Numbered from the stretch's first letter, positions 44,148 to 52,994 are shown. The stretch: 64,000 bases of DNA from Marinomonas maritima (GCF_024435075.2 NZ_JAMZEG020000001.1:1-64000); one strand, 5' to 3'. Notes: generated from the letters alone by a model not told the origin. Numbers and translations: made by a program.

Positions 44148-45398
44148 ATGCGAGAAGTGGTGCAAACGCAAAAAACAGTTATTGTTGTCGGTGCAGGCCC
44201 AGCGGGCTTGATGGCGGCTGAAGGTATTTGTGCCGCCGGTCATCAGGTTCATGTCTACGATGCTAAACCCAGCGCGTGCCGTAAGTTTTTATTGGCTGGT
44301 GTGGGTGGCATGAACATTACTCATTCCGAAGCATACCCTGAGTTTATTCAACGTTATTACGACAAAGCCAATTGGCTCGATTCGGCGATTAGTCAGTTTG
44401 ACGCCGATGCGTTATGTGACTGGATTCATGGTTTGGGCATTGACACTTTTGTGGGCACGTCTGGTCGAGTGTTTCCTAAAGACATGAAAGCCGCGCCGTT
44501 GCTGCGTCATTGGTTGACGCGTTTGCGTGAGTCGGGTGTGGTATTCCATATGCGTCATAAAATGACTGCATTGGAGAATAATCGAGTGACGTTTGATCAC
44601 AATGGCGAGGACGTTGTCGTTCAGGCGGATGCGATTGTGCTGGCAATGGGTGGAGCCAGCTGGCCTAAGCTGGGTTCTGACGGTGCTTGGCAGTCTACTC
44701 TACATAATAACGGTGTTGTGCTTGCACCACTGCAAAGTGCTAACTGTGGTTTTTACAGTGAGTGGAGTGAGCATTTACAAACGAAGTTCGCAGGCAGTCC
44801 TCTGAAAGACGTCGCGTTTTCTTTCACCTTAAACGATGGTCACGTGGTGACGAAAAAAGGCGAATGCATTGTCACCAAAGACGGCATGGAAGGCAGTCTG
44901 GTTTATGCTTTTTCTAAGTACTTACGTGATGGTATTAATGATTCCGGACAATCGTCTTTGTTGATGGACTTTTTGCCTCTGCAAAGCGAAGAGCAAGTGA
45001 TTAAAAAACTGCGTAATACCAAACCGAAGGAATCATTTGGTAAATATTTAAAACGTACGCTAGGTATTAGTGGTGTAAAAGCGGCTTTACTGCATGAGTT
45101 TTTCCCGAAAGAAGCGTTTCATACGCCGGAAACGTTAGCGCGTTGTTTGAAAGCGGTACCGGTGAGTTTTTATAAAACCAAGTCGATTGATGAGGCGATT
45201 TCCAGTGCCGGTGGCGTGTGCGAAAGCAGCGTCGATTCCGTCTTGATGTTGAACGCTGTTCCGGGCGTTTTTTGTGCCGGTGAAATGTTAGATTGGGAAG
45301 CGCCAACCGGTGGGTATTTGCTAACGGCGTGTTTTGCCACAGGGCGTTTAGCGGCCAAAGGCGTGTGCGATTTTTTAGCGGATCGCGGCGCGACATAA
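44148..45398 (+). CDS. TIGR03862 family flavoprotein (HI0933-like)
   Basis: This 416-residue flavoprotein has the FAD motif VVGAGPAGLMAAEGI, KFLLAGVGGMNITHSE, GRVFPKDMKAAPLL, LAMGGASWPKLGSDG and the C-terminal CAGEMLDWEAPTGGYLLTACFATG. It is the HI0933/BaiN-like oxidoreductase family, TIGR03862 subfamily; physiological reaction unknown. ATG 44148 is chosen; an in-frame GTG at 44136 is possible. A bidirectional terminator lies 27 bases past the stop. Confidence 0.88.
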   Translation: MREVVQTQKTVIVVGAGPAGLMAAEGICAAGHQVHVYDAKPSACRKFLLAGVGGMNITHSEAYPEFIQRYYDKANWLDSAISQFDADALCDWIHGLGIDTFVGTSGRVFPKDMKAAPLLRHWLTRLRESGVVFHMRHKMTALENNRVTFDHNGEDVVVQADAIVLAMGGASWPKLGSDGAWQSTLHNNGVVLAPLQSANCGFYSEWSEHLQTKFAGSPLKDVAFSFTLNDGHVVTKKGECIVTKDGMEGSLVYAFSKYLRDGINDSGQSSLLMDFLPLQSEEQVIKKLRNTKPKESFGKYLKRTLGISGVKAALLHEFFPKEAFHTPETLARCLKAVPVSFYKTKSIDEAISSAGGVCESSVDSVLMLNAVPGVFCAGEMLDWEAPTGGYLLTACFATGRLAAKGVCDFLADRGAT

Positions 45399-45424
45399 GA
45401 TTTGGCTTACGGACAGTACGCATA

Positions 45425-45456
45425 AAAAATGCCCAATGGAAACATTGGGCATTTTT
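45425..45456. terminator. Bidirectional terminator between the TIGR03862 gene and the first OMP gene
   Basis: AAATGCCCAATG pairs with CATTGGGCATTT around GAAA, with A and T runs on the two sides so it can act on both strands. Confidence 0.93.
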
Positions 45457-45500
45457 GTTTTGATGGGTTTTTTTTCGGCTAGTCGTGTTCTTACGAGCGT

Positions 45501-46046
45501 TTAGTTAGACGCTTTTTGGCCTGGCATACCGAAACTGTATTGCACACCAACCGAGGTGACGTTATCCAAATGGTTGTCTTCTATGTCTTTCACTAAGCGG
45601 AAGTCGGCACGAAGATCGACATCGCTATTAATGGCGTATTTTACGCCACCGCCCGCGTTGACCAATAAGTTGTTTGAGTCGCCATCAACATCGGTTATAC
45701 CAACACCAGCGGCCACGTAAGGCGTTAAGTTCACTGTGGTGAACTCAGGTAGGCTGTATAGGCCATCAACTCGGTACTGGTCTAAATCGTTGTTGCGACC
45801 ATGCTTATTGGCATCAGAATGAAGATACACGGCTTCTAGAGCCAGCGGACTATTAGTTTGATAACCGACACCAATGGAGTAAGACGTATCATTGCCAGCT
45901 TGTCTATCGCCATCTGTATTGTAATAGCCGATGCTTGGCGTTACTGTGATGCCTTCTTTTGGCGTTGCTGCATAGGTCATGGTCGCGATGGATGAAGCAA
46001 TCAGGACACCACTAAAAAGAGTACGTTTTTTAAAAGAGGTAGACAT
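45501..46046 (-). CDS. OmpA-like outer membrane beta-barrel protein, barrel only
   Basis: A 181-residue protein with a signal peptide (ending TYA) and a porin-like beta-barrel region: GITVTPSIGYYNTDGDRQAGND, then repeated strands ending with an aromatic-rich end. It resembles the N-terminal barrels of the next two genes but has no C-terminal peptidoglycan-binding OmpA domain. It is likely an eight-stranded outer-membrane protein. Its stop is about 45 bases from the shared terminator. Confidence 0.85.
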   Translation of the reverse strand: MSTSFKKRTLFSGVLIASSIATMTYAATPKEGITVTPSIGYYNTDGDRQAGNDTSYSIGVGYQTNSPLALEAVYLHSDANKHGRNNDLDQYRVDGLYSLPEFTTVNLTPYVAAGVGITDVDGDSNNLLVNAGGGVKYAINSDVDLRADFRLVKDIEDNHLDNVTSVGVQYSFGMPGQKASN

Positions 46047-46388
46047 GTAAATTTCTCCTAATGAACATAGTGTTATGTTGTTCGCTACTTAGGTTACGCC
46101 AAATATTTTCATTGAAAAGCCCCGCTAAAAAGCGCAAAAAATAGGACGTGAACCACCGCTACTCAATCATGACGTAAGCTTTACCAACGAGGTTGTTTTG
46201 GAGCGATTAGACGCTAAAAAAGTGCGTAAAAAAGTGTAGGAAATACGTTTCTTATTACAGTAAATTTTCACTTGAGAATGACGAAATTTGATTGTGGTGG
46301 AAGTAAGTACAAGGCGTTCATAAAGTGGCAATTTCGCAAAAAAAACGCCCGATGTTTCCAGCGGGCGTTGTGTGGTTTTAGAGCGGTT
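46047..46388. other. 342-bp region upstream of the barrel-only OMP gene
   Basis: Holds the promoter of the barrel-only gene, including the ATGACGTAA motif at 46169-46177, and the terminator of the following OmpA gene at 46338-46370. No convincing coding frame was found. Confidence 0.55.
46338..46370 (-). terminator. Terminator after the TSP3-containing OmpA gene
   Basis: On the minus strand AACGCCCG pairs with CGGGCGTT around ten bases and a long T-run follows (A-run at 46338-46345 on the plus strand). Confidence 0.88.
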
Positions 46389-47591
46389 TTATTTTGATGA
46401 AATAATGGCCACAACACGGCGGTTCGCTTCGCGATTTGCCGCAGTATTATTGTTAACCATTGGTTTTTCTTCGCCGTAACCAATTGCAGTAACACGGTTA
46501 GCCGCGACGCCAAGCTCCTTTGTCAAAACCGTCGCGATGGCTTTCGCACGTTTTTCAGATAACGCTTGGTTGTATGCTGCAGAACCGCTGTCGTCTGTGT
46601 GGCCTTCAATCACGACGCTTGTTTTAGGGTACTCTTTTAGGAACGCGGCCACTTTCTTGATTTGAGGAAAGTATTTCGCGTTAACAACAGAAGAGTTGCT
46701 TGCAAACTGAACGTCTAAACGAATGGACTTCGCTTCTTTTAATACAAGGTAACAACCTTTCGCGTTCACTTTTGATCCTGCGGCTGAATTTGCACAAGCA
46801 TCAAGGTGATCGGCTACGCCGTCTTTGTCAGAATCCAATGCACAACCTTTCATGTCGACAGAAACGCCCATCGGTGTGTTCAAACACTGGTCTTTGTGAT
46901 CCGCAACGCCGTCTTTATCAGAATCCAACGCACAACCTTTTATGTCGACAGAAACACCTGCTGGCGTGTTTTGACATAGGTCGTTCGCATCGATCACACC
47001 GTCGTTGTCGGCATCAGTGGGCTTTGCTGGCTGAGCTATGGCTTTTACTGGTTCTTCTTCGGCTTCTGCAGGTGCAGATTTTGCACCGAAGACATAATGA
47101 AGACCAACCATGGTTAGGTTGTCTAATTCGTGATCTTCAACGTCGTTGATTAGGCGAAAATCAGCGCGCAGTGACAAATCTTGGTTTAAGGCGTATTTCA
47201 CACCGCCGCCTGCGTTGATAAGGGCATTGTTTTCGCCAGGACTAAAATCTGTTGTGCCAACACCCGCAGCCAAGTACGGCGTCCAATTACCTTGCTCTGC
47301 TAAGTGATACAACGCATCTAGACGATATTGATCAGCGTCGACATCGCTACCGCCAACAGATGCTTCACTGTCTGCATTTAGGTAAACAAATTCAACTGCC
47401 CACGGGTTGCCAAACTGATAGCCTAAGCCAAGTGACAAGGCAGTAGTGTTATCAACACCTCGGTGGTTGTCCATGTTGTAGTAACCGATGCTCGGTGCAA
47501 TAGTAAAACCTTCTTCTGGCGTCGCTTGTGCGACAGAAGACGCTGCGATTAGGCCAACAAAAAGGGCGCGTTTATTCAATAAAAAAGACAT
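46389..47591 (-). CDS. OmpA family protein with thrombospondin type 3 repeats
   Basis: This 400-residue protein has a signal peptide ending AQA, an N-terminal beta-barrel (about residues 24-175), a linker with three calcium-binding thrombospondin type 3 repeats (DADNDGVIDANDLC, DSDKDGVADHKDQC, DSDKDGVADHLDAC; residues ~193-275) and a C-terminal OmpA peptidoglycan-binding domain (VVIEGHTDDSG, NQALSEKRAKAI, GYGEEKP, NRRVVAII). Such proteins link the outer membrane to the cell wall. The second and third repeats share a near-identical 90-bp unit in DNA. Confidence 0.93.
   Translation of the reverse strand: MSFLLNKRALFVGLIAASSVAQATPEEGFTIAPSIGYYNMDNHRGVDNTTALSLGLGYQFGNPWAVEFVYLNADSEASVGGSDVDADQYRLDALYHLAEQGNWTPYLAAGVGTTDFSPGENNALINAGGGVKYALNQDLSLRADFRLINDVEDHELDNLTMVGLHYVFGAKSAPAEAEEEPVKAIAQPAKPTDADNDGVIDANDLCQNTPAGVSVDIKGCALDSDKDGVADHKDQCLNTPMGVSVDMKGCALDSDKDGVADHLDACANSAAGSKVNAKGCYLVLKEAKSIRLDVQFASNSSVVNAKYFPQIKKVAAFLKEYPKTSVVIEGHTDDSGSAAYNQALSEKRAKAIATVLTKELGVAANRVTAIGYGEEKPMVNNNTAANREANRRVVAIISSK
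46818..46997 (-). repeat. 90-bp tandem repeat encoding TSP3 units
   Basis: The segments starting at 46818 and 46908 are nearly identical for over 50 bases and define a 90-bp period (30 residues), corresponding to the DSDKDGVADH and CALDSDKDG units of the OmpA protein. It points to recent duplication inside the gene. Confidence 0.75.
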
Positions 47592-47669
47592 GGGTGATTC
47601 CCTGGTAAGTTTGAGACATTGCTACCTGAGTATAGTTAATACATTCAGTCACGCTAGAAAGTGTGGATT

Positions 47670-47678
47670 ATGACGTAA
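47670..47678. promoter_or_regulatory. Shared upstream motif ATGACGTAA of the OMP cluster
   Basis: ATGACGTAA occurs 79 bases upstream of the TSP3 OmpA gene here, and the core ATGACGTA recurs at 46169-46177 (123 bases before the barrel-only gene) and 49112-49119 (124 bases before the third gene). It is a candidate common regulator site; the binding protein is unknown. Confidence 0.4.
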
Positions 47679-47812
47679 TGTGAAAGGAAAAAACGCAAAG
47701 GGATACAATTCAAAACATATATAAAATGCGTTACAAATTAGTTACGTAAAGGTGGTGTTAGGTAATGAAGCGTAGCGATTTTTTAGAGGGAGGGGGCGCG
47801 AAAAAAAGCAAA

Positions 47813-47848
47813 AAAAATGCTCAGGAACCAAGTTCCTGAGCATTTTTT
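47813..47848 (-). terminator. Terminator after the third OMP gene
   Basis: AAAATGCTCAGGAAC pairs with GTTCCTGAGCATTTT around CAA, with A/T runs at both ends. Confidence 0.92.
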
Positions 47849-47869
47849 AAAACGTATAGGTAACGTCTT

Positions 47870-48988
47870 TTATTGTGAAGAGATTACCGCAACAACACGG
47901 CGGTTGGCTTTGCGGTGTTCTGCGGTGTCATTGTCAAACAAAGGCGTATCTTCACCGTAACCAATGGCGCTGACACGTTCTTCGGATACTTCAAAAGTTC
48001 TAATCAACACATCCGCAATGGCTTTCGCGCGTTTTTCAGAAACCGTTTGATTGTAGCTTGCGGCACCTGTGTCGTCGGTATGACCTTCGATTAATACGGT
48101 GCTTTGTGGGTGTTCTTTAAGGAACATGGCAAGCTTCTCTATTTCAGGGTAGTACTTTTGCTCCACATCGGTTTTGTTGTTACCGAATAGAACGTTTAAT
48201 TTAACCGGAGGTAATGCAGCAACTTTTGGTGCTTGCTCCGTTAGTTCTGGTTCTTCGTTTTGAGCCACAACGGGCGCTATCATCACAGGTTCGTCTTGCA
48301 TGGCGTCTTCGGCTGGCATAGGTTCCGCATTGACGACTTCTGGCTCAATGGCTTGCTGTGATTCAGCGACGGGAACAGGTTCCGGCTCGGCTTGTGTGTA
48401 GGTTGTTGCTTCAACCGGCGTGTAGCCGCTGTCGTCGGAAGTCGTTCTTGTCGCGGGTCGACCAAAGGTCATTTGAACACCAAGCGAGGTGATGTTATCG
48501 AGGTGATGATCTTCTACATCATCAACCAAACGGAAATCAGCACGAAGGGAAACCGTGTCATTGACCGCGTATTTCAAGCCGCCACCGGCGTTTAATTGTA
48601 CGTTGTTATGGCTCGACGAATTGCCAAAATCAGTCGTTCCCACCCCAGCGGCCAAATACGGTGTGAGATTGGCCGAACGGATCGTTGGTAAGTGGTACAA
48701 ACCGTCTAGTCGATACTGATCTACATCGACGTTACTGCCACTGCTTGATTGTTCTGTATCGGCGTTTAGGTAAACAAACTCCACCGCCCAAGGGTTATTG
48801 AATTGGTAACCTAGGCCCAATGAGTAGGCTTTGTCATCCTTGACGTCTCGGTCGCTATCCATGTTGTAGTAGCCAATGCTTGGCGTTACGGTGAAACCTT
48901 CTTCTTGTTGCGCTAGCGCCAAGGTTGAAACCGATGATGCAGCAATAATGCTGCTTAAAATAGTGCGCTTTGCTATGTTGAAAGACAT
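47870..48988 (-). CDS. OmpA family protein with Pro/Glu-rich linker
   Basis: A 372-residue protein with signal peptide (ending ALA), beta-barrel (GFTVTPSIGYYNMDSDRDV; residues ~30-180), a long Glu/Pro/Val/Ala-rich linker (about 190-260) in place of TSP3 repeats, and a C-terminal OmpA domain (VLIEGHTDDTG, SEKRAKAIADVLI, GYGEDTP, NRRVVAVI). Barrel and OmpA domain closely resemble the neighbouring gene, so the two are paralogues that differ in linker. Confidence 0.93.
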   Translation of the reverse strand: MSFNIAKRTILSSIIAASSVSTLALAQQEEGFTVTPSIGYYNMDSDRDVKDDKAYSLGLGYQFNNPWAVEFVYLNADTEQSSSGSNVDVDQYRLDGLYHLPTIRSANLTPYLAAGVGTTDFGNSSSHNNVQLNAGGGLKYAVNDTVSLRADFRLVDDVEDHHLDNITSLGVQMTFGRPATRTTSDDSGYTPVEATTYTQAEPEPVPVAESQQAIEPEVVNAEPMPAEDAMQDEPVMIAPVVAQNEEPELTEQAPKVAALPPVKLNVLFGNNKTDVEQKYYPEIEKLAMFLKEHPQSTVLIEGHTDDTGAASYNQTVSEKRAKAIADVLIRTFEVSEERVSAIGYGEDTPLFDNDTAEHRKANRRVVAVISSQ

Positions 48989-49288
48989 GTTTTATCTCCT
49001 GATAAATATCTGTGTTGTGTCGTTCTTTTCCCCATCATAGCCTGTTTTATGGGCCTTAAAAATTCCATGAAAATACGCTGAAACCCTTATGTCATCTGGG
49101 ATTTCATATTCATGACGTAGAGTTTACTTAACAAGCGCTTTCAACACAGAGTGGGCAGCGTAGAGGCGAAAAAAAGCGTAGCAAAGGAGATATTAATTAC
49201 ACGAGTTTTGCATTCCAGTGAGCCAAAACAGAGGTGAATATTGGCTTTCTACCTCTGAATGGCATGATAAAGGTGATGGTGGTGTTTT
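48989..49288. other. 300-bp intergenic region with ATGACGTA motif
   Basis: Contains the promoter of the third OMP gene (motif at 49112-49119) and the unmarked 3' end of the thioredoxin-reductase-like gene. No gene or terminator could be supported in it. Confidence 0.5.
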
Positions 49289-50200
49289 TTAATCGTGCAT
49301 TAATGATCTATGAGCTCCGACACCAGCCATAACGCCAGACGCCGACGCGAGCGTGGCATTCTGCATCGGATTAGACACATCGCCAGCGGCAAAAAGGCCT
49401 TCTACACTGGTTTGTTTAAAGTCATCCGTCTTAATGACAAGCCCCAGCGGACCCTCTTCAAACTCACAGCCTAGTTGTTCTGCAAAGGGACTCGACATGT
49501 GTGTTTTGGGAGCGACAAACAATGCCGCCATATAAAGGGTTCGGCCATCGGCAAGATACACACTGGAAATTTTTGGTGGCCTTCCGAGCACTTCTAATAC
49601 CGGCGTGCTTTCAATGGTCACACCGCGTTTCATTAGAAACGCACGTTGTTCGTCATCCGGTTCGTATAGACCTTGAGTAAAGTAAGTGGTCGGCCCCCAA
49701 TCAGGAATCATGCCCGCCTGATGAGCGGATAACACACTGCTTGCGATGACACCAAGTGGTTGATTACGCACTTCATAACCATGGCAATAAGGGCAATGAA
49801 TGACGGTCGTCCCCCAGCGCTCTTTTAACCCCGGAATATTGGGCAGTTCGTCTCTTAGACCCGTGGCTAAAATGAGTTTTTTACTGTGAAGCGTACTACC
49901 GTCTTCCAGTTTGACATTGAACCCTGCCGCACTTTTTTCTACTGCGCTCGCTTTGTCTTCAACAATGCTGGCCGTTGGATATTTTAGTAATTGGCGGTAT
50001 GTTTCCTGCTGAATAGCCAGCGGTGATGCGCCATCTAATCCAAAAAATCCGTGTGACTGGTCGGCAAAGCGGTTTCTGGGTTCGCCCGCGTCAATCACCG
50101 TCACGCTTCTTTGTCCTCTTACTAGCTGCATAGCGGCGGATAAGCCTGCAAAACTCCCGCCGATTACGATGACATCTTGTTGCATTCTCTCGTTCCTCAT
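49289..50200 (-). CDS. Thioredoxin-reductase-like FAD/NAD(P) oxidoreductase
   Basis: This 303-residue flavoprotein has VIGGSFAGLSAAMQL (FAD, residues ~12-26), the redox motif CPYCHGYE in the region normally holding CxxC of thioredoxin reductase, and the C-terminal FAD motif GLFAAGDVSNP. The typical NADPH GxGxxS/A motif is replaced by LGVIASSVLSAHQAG. It is the short class of thioredoxin-reductase-like proteins whose partner is unknown. It is divergent from the Rrf2 regulator at 50334. Confidence 0.88.
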   Translation of the reverse strand: MRNERMQQDVIVIGGSFAGLSAAMQLVRGQRSVTVIDAGEPRNRFADQSHGFFGLDGASPLAIQQETYRQLLKYPTASIVEDKASAVEKSAAGFNVKLEDGSTLHSKKLILATGLRDELPNIPGLKERWGTTVIHCPYCHGYEVRNQPLGVIASSVLSAHQAGMIPDWGPTTYFTQGLYEPDDEQRAFLMKRGVTIESTPVLEVLGRPPKISSVYLADGRTLYMAALFVAPKTHMSSPFAEQLGCEFEEGPLGLVIKTDDFKQTSVEGLFAAGDVSNPMQNATLASASGVMAGVGAHRSLMHD

Positions 50201-50333
50201 TTGTAAGTTTGAATAATCATATTAAGAAACATCATAAGTTACGTGAAATAATAAAGTCAACTCACGACACTTTAAATGTTTCGTGAAAAACTGAGTTAGA
50301 ATAACGGCACCACCAAGGTTGATGAGATGTTTG

Positions 50334-50780
50334 ATGAGAAAAGACAGTCGTTTATCGCGTATGTTGCACGTATTGATTCACATGGATCAGCTTGATGCTC
50401 CGGCAACGTCCGACAAAATTGCCAGTATGTTGAATACCAATCCCGTGGTGGTGCGCCGTACCATGGCAGGTTTGAGAGATAAAGGTTACGTTACTTCGGT
50501 TAAAGGTCACGGCGGTGGTTGGTCGCTGGAGATCGCTCTATCCAAGATTACCTTATTCGACATTCATGATGCGCTGGGAGACAGTTCAGTTTTCACCATA
50601 GGACTGTCTGATGAACACACCTCGTGCCCGATTGAAATTGCGGTTAATAAAGCGATCAGCGATGTGTTAGTTGAAGCGGAAGCATTGTTATTAGCGCGCT
50701 TTAAAGACGTTACCTTGGATGTGTTGGCACTCGGATTTACCGATTATCCGCCTAATATGAAGACCTCTTTAGGAGAGTAA
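50334..50780 (+). CDS. Rrf2 family transcriptional regulator
   Basis: A 148-residue regulator with an Rrf2-type winged helix (LDAPATSDKIASMLNTNPVVVRRTMAGLRDKGYV; SVKGHGGGWSLEI). Only one cysteine (SCPIE) is in the C-terminal part, so it lacks the three-Cys iron-sulfur cluster of IscR/NsrR. The adjacent divergent flavoprotein gene is its likely target. Start is uncertain: ATG 50334 is chosen, with ATG 50322 and TTG 50319 upstream in frame. Confidence 0.87.
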   Translation: MRKDSRLSRMLHVLIHMDQLDAPATSDKIASMLNTNPVVVRRTMAGLRDKGYVTSVKGHGGGWSLEIALSKITLFDIHDALGDSSVFTIGLSDEHTSCPIEIAVNKAISDVLVEAEALLLARFKDVTLDVLALGFTDYPPNMKTSLGE

Positions 50781-50784
50781 CGAC

Positions 50785-51486
50785 TTGTCTCGCTCCCAAC
50801 GCTTACTGACTTTGATTGATTTATTGCGCAGCCATCGTTATCCGGTGGCAGGTAAACTGCTTGCTGAAACCCTCGGCATTAGCTTAAGAACCTTGTACCG
50901 CGATATTGCTACCTTACAAGAGCAAGGTGCTAATATTGAAGGCGAAGCGGGAATGGGGTATGTCTTGCGACCCGGTTTTTTATTGCCGCCTTTGATGTTC
51001 AACGATGAGGAAATAGAGGCCTTGGTATTAGGCGCTCGTTGGGTGGCGCAACGTACTGACAGCCAATTAAGCGACGGTGCAAAAAACGCGCTGAATAAAA
51101 TCGCTGCTGTGTTACCACCAGAACTCAGGAACACACTGGACGACACTTCTTTGCTGATTGGCCCTAGTAAAGATACCGTGATTGATTCGGTTAATATGCC
51201 TGAAGTTCGCCTAGCGATCCGAGATGAAAAAATTCTTTCTATTACTTATCGTGATTTAAAAGACAACAAAACCACGCGCCGTATTTGGCCGTTTGCATTG
51301 GGTTATTTTGATGAAGTCCGTGTGCTGGTGGCATGGTGTGAATTACGACAAGAAATTCGAAATTTTCGTACCGATCGACTCCTGACGTGTGAGCTAGAAA
51401 AGACGCGTTATCCAACACCTCGTCATGCTTTGTTAAAGCGTTGGCGAACGACACTTCATGACACCAGCACCACAAAAACCAACTGA
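50785..51486 (+). CDS. YafY/WYL-domain transcriptional regulator
   Basis: A 233-residue regulator with an N-terminal HTH_11 domain (LIDLLRSHRYPVAGKLLAETLGISLRTLYRDI) and a C-terminal WYL domain (ILSITYRDLKDNKTTRRIWPFALGYFDEVRVLVAWCELRQEIRNFRTDRL, in two parts). WYL domains sense ligands or nucleic acids. TTG 50785 has AGGAG nine bases upstream, within the end of the Rrf2 gene, so the two are co-transcribed. Confidence 0.9.
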   Translation: MSRSQRLLTLIDLLRSHRYPVAGKLLAETLGISLRTLYRDIATLQEQGANIEGEAGMGYVLRPGFLLPPLMFNDEEIEALVLGARWVAQRTDSQLSDGAKNALNKIAAVLPPELRNTLDDTSLLIGPSKDTVIDSVNMPEVRLAIRDEKILSITYRDLKDNKTTRRIWPFALGYFDEVRVLVAWCELRQEIRNFRTDRLLTCELEKTRYPTPRHALLKRWRTTLHDTSTTKTN

Positions 51487-51598
51487 TTACTGCTGACAGA
51501 AACTGACACGCCTGCTGTTTATTCTATCGTCATCGAGGCAAAACTCGGTGACAGCAACGACGCTTTTTTATAAGCAAAACATTGAATAGGAAAACAGC

Positions 51599-51976
51599 AT
51601 GGATCTTTCAAATTTTATTATTTTGTATGTCGACAATGTTCAGCGTAGCGTGGACTTTTATCGTCCATTATTCGATCGTGAGCCAGTGGAATCTATGGAC
51701 GGTTTTGCCATGTTTGTCTCCGAAACAGGCAACAAATTTGCGCTGTGGGCGAAAGATGACGTGATCCCTAAAGTAGAAAATGTGAAAGCAGGAGCCATGG
51801 AGGTGGCGTTAACCGTTGATGCTATTAGTACGTTAGAAGTTCATTACGCCAAATGGCGTGAATTAGGTGTGCAAATTATTCAAGAACCCACAGAGTTAGA
51901 CTTTGGAACTACCTTTACGGCACTTGATCCAGACGGTCATCGACTGCGTGTTTTTTGTAATGAAAAAAGCCAATAA
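51599..51976 (+). CDS. VOC superfamily (glyoxalase-like) protein
   Basis: A 125-residue VOC protein (FIILYVDNVQRSVDFYRPLF, GFAMFVSETGNKFALWA, FTALDPDGHRLRVF). It resembles bleomycin-resistance and glyoxalase-fold proteins, with substrate unknown. It lies 112 bases after the WYL regulator, which may control it. A strong terminator follows. Confidence 0.88.
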   Translation: MDLSNFIILYVDNVQRSVDFYRPLFDREPVESMDGFAMFVSETGNKFALWAKDDVIPKVENVKAGAMEVALTVDAISTLEVHYAKWRELGVQIIQEPTELDFGTTFTALDPDGHRLRVFCNEKSQ

Positions 51977-51987
51977 CTGACCATATT

Positions 51988-52022
51988 AAGAACTTATTAG
52001 GTGACTAATGAGTTCTTTTTTA
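51988..52022 (+). terminator. Terminator after the VOC gene
   Basis: A 13-bp stem AAGAACTTATTAG / CTAATGAGTTCTT (one G-T pair) around GTGA ends in a T-run. Confidence 0.92.
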
Positions 52023-52202
52023 TCGCACTAAAAAGAAATGTAAGTAATAGGTTGGTGGATTTTATTTCGTATTTAGAAACAGTAGATTAACCGGATGCGT
52101 ATTGATCAAGGGTAGAGGCAAGCCTAGACTGAATGGCATTACCTTGAGCCGATGGAGCGATTTGCTCGACGGCCAATCATGCTATTTCAGAGGTTTACCA
52201 CG

Positions 52203-52994
52203 ATGTTACCGACTTACTTTATTTCCCACGGCGGCGGCCCTTGGCCTTACATTCCAGACATGCGTGCCATGTTTGCTAATCTTGAAACGGCGCTCGCGGA
52301 TATGCCCAACCAGCTGAAAGAAAAACCCAAAGCCGTTCTGATGATTTCTGGTCATTGGGAACGTAAAACCTTTGGTGTTCAATCCAATCCAGCGCCGAGT
52401 ATGGAATACGATTATTCCGGTTTTCCGGCACATACTTACGAGATTAAATACGCAGCAGCGGGTTCGCCACAAGTGGCTTCGAGAGTGGCTGAGTTGATAA
52501 AGAACGCTGGCTTTGCAGTGGACCTTGATGATGAGAAAGGCTTTGACCATGGTGCGTTCACGCCGATGGAAGTCATGTACCCAAAAGCGGATGTCCCTTT
52601 GGTGCAATTGTCGCTCAAATCTAACCTTGATCCAGAGGAGCATTTGGCACTTGGTCGTGCACTGGCACCATTGCGTGAAGAAGGTGTATTGATCGTCGGT
52701 AGCGGTTTGAGTTATCACAACCTACGCATGATGGGGCCGCAAGCCAAAGTACCATCGACAGCATTTGATGCCTGGTTACAAAACGCCTTGATACACACGG
52801 CGCCAGAGCAACGAACACAATTATTAGTTGACTGGGAACAGGCGCCTTACGCGCGAGTTTGTCATCCAAGAGAAGATCACTTAATACCGCTTATGGTCGC
52901 GGTTGGTGCCGCAGAAAACGCACAAGCCACCTGTGTTTATCATGAAAAAGGCCTCTTTGGTGGCACGACCGCATCAAGCTTTCGGTTTGATTAG
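52203..52994 (+). CDS. DODA-type extradiol dioxygenase family protein (YgiD-like)
   Basis: A 263-residue LigB-fold protein with the zinc/iron ligands in MLPTYFISHGGGPWP, ISGHWE, DHGAFTPMEVMYP and LIVGSGLSYHNLRMM. Family members open catechols such as DOPA; E. coli YgiD is a 4,5-DOPA dioxygenase. ATG 52203 gives the family N-terminus; a frame from 52152 adds 17 unrelated residues. AGAGG lies nine bases upstream. Its end overlaps the convergent gene by four bases. Confidence 0.9.
   Translation: MLPTYFISHGGGPWPYIPDMRAMFANLETALADMPNQLKEKPKAVLMISGHWERKTFGVQSNPAPSMEYDYSGFPAHTYEIKYAAAGSPQVASRVAELIKNAGFAVDLDDEKGFDHGAFTPMEVMYPKADVPLVQLSLKSNLDPEEHLALGRALAPLREEGVLIVGSGLSYHNLRMMGPQAKVPSTAFDAWLQNALIHTAPEQRTQLLVDWEQAPYARVCHPREDHLIPLMVAVGAAENAQATCVYHEKGLFGGTTASSFRFD

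Noticed and set aside
46700..47149. 149-residue plus-strand frame opposite the OmpA gene with TSP3 repeats
   Set aside because: Composition (Leu, Arg, His) reflects the reverse of the repeats and no ribosome site or motif was seen.
52206..52718. 170-residue open frame on the minus strand opposite the DODA dioxygenase gene
   Set aside because: Antisense to a well-conserved gene, with His/Arg/Trp-rich composition and no motif; a shadow frame.
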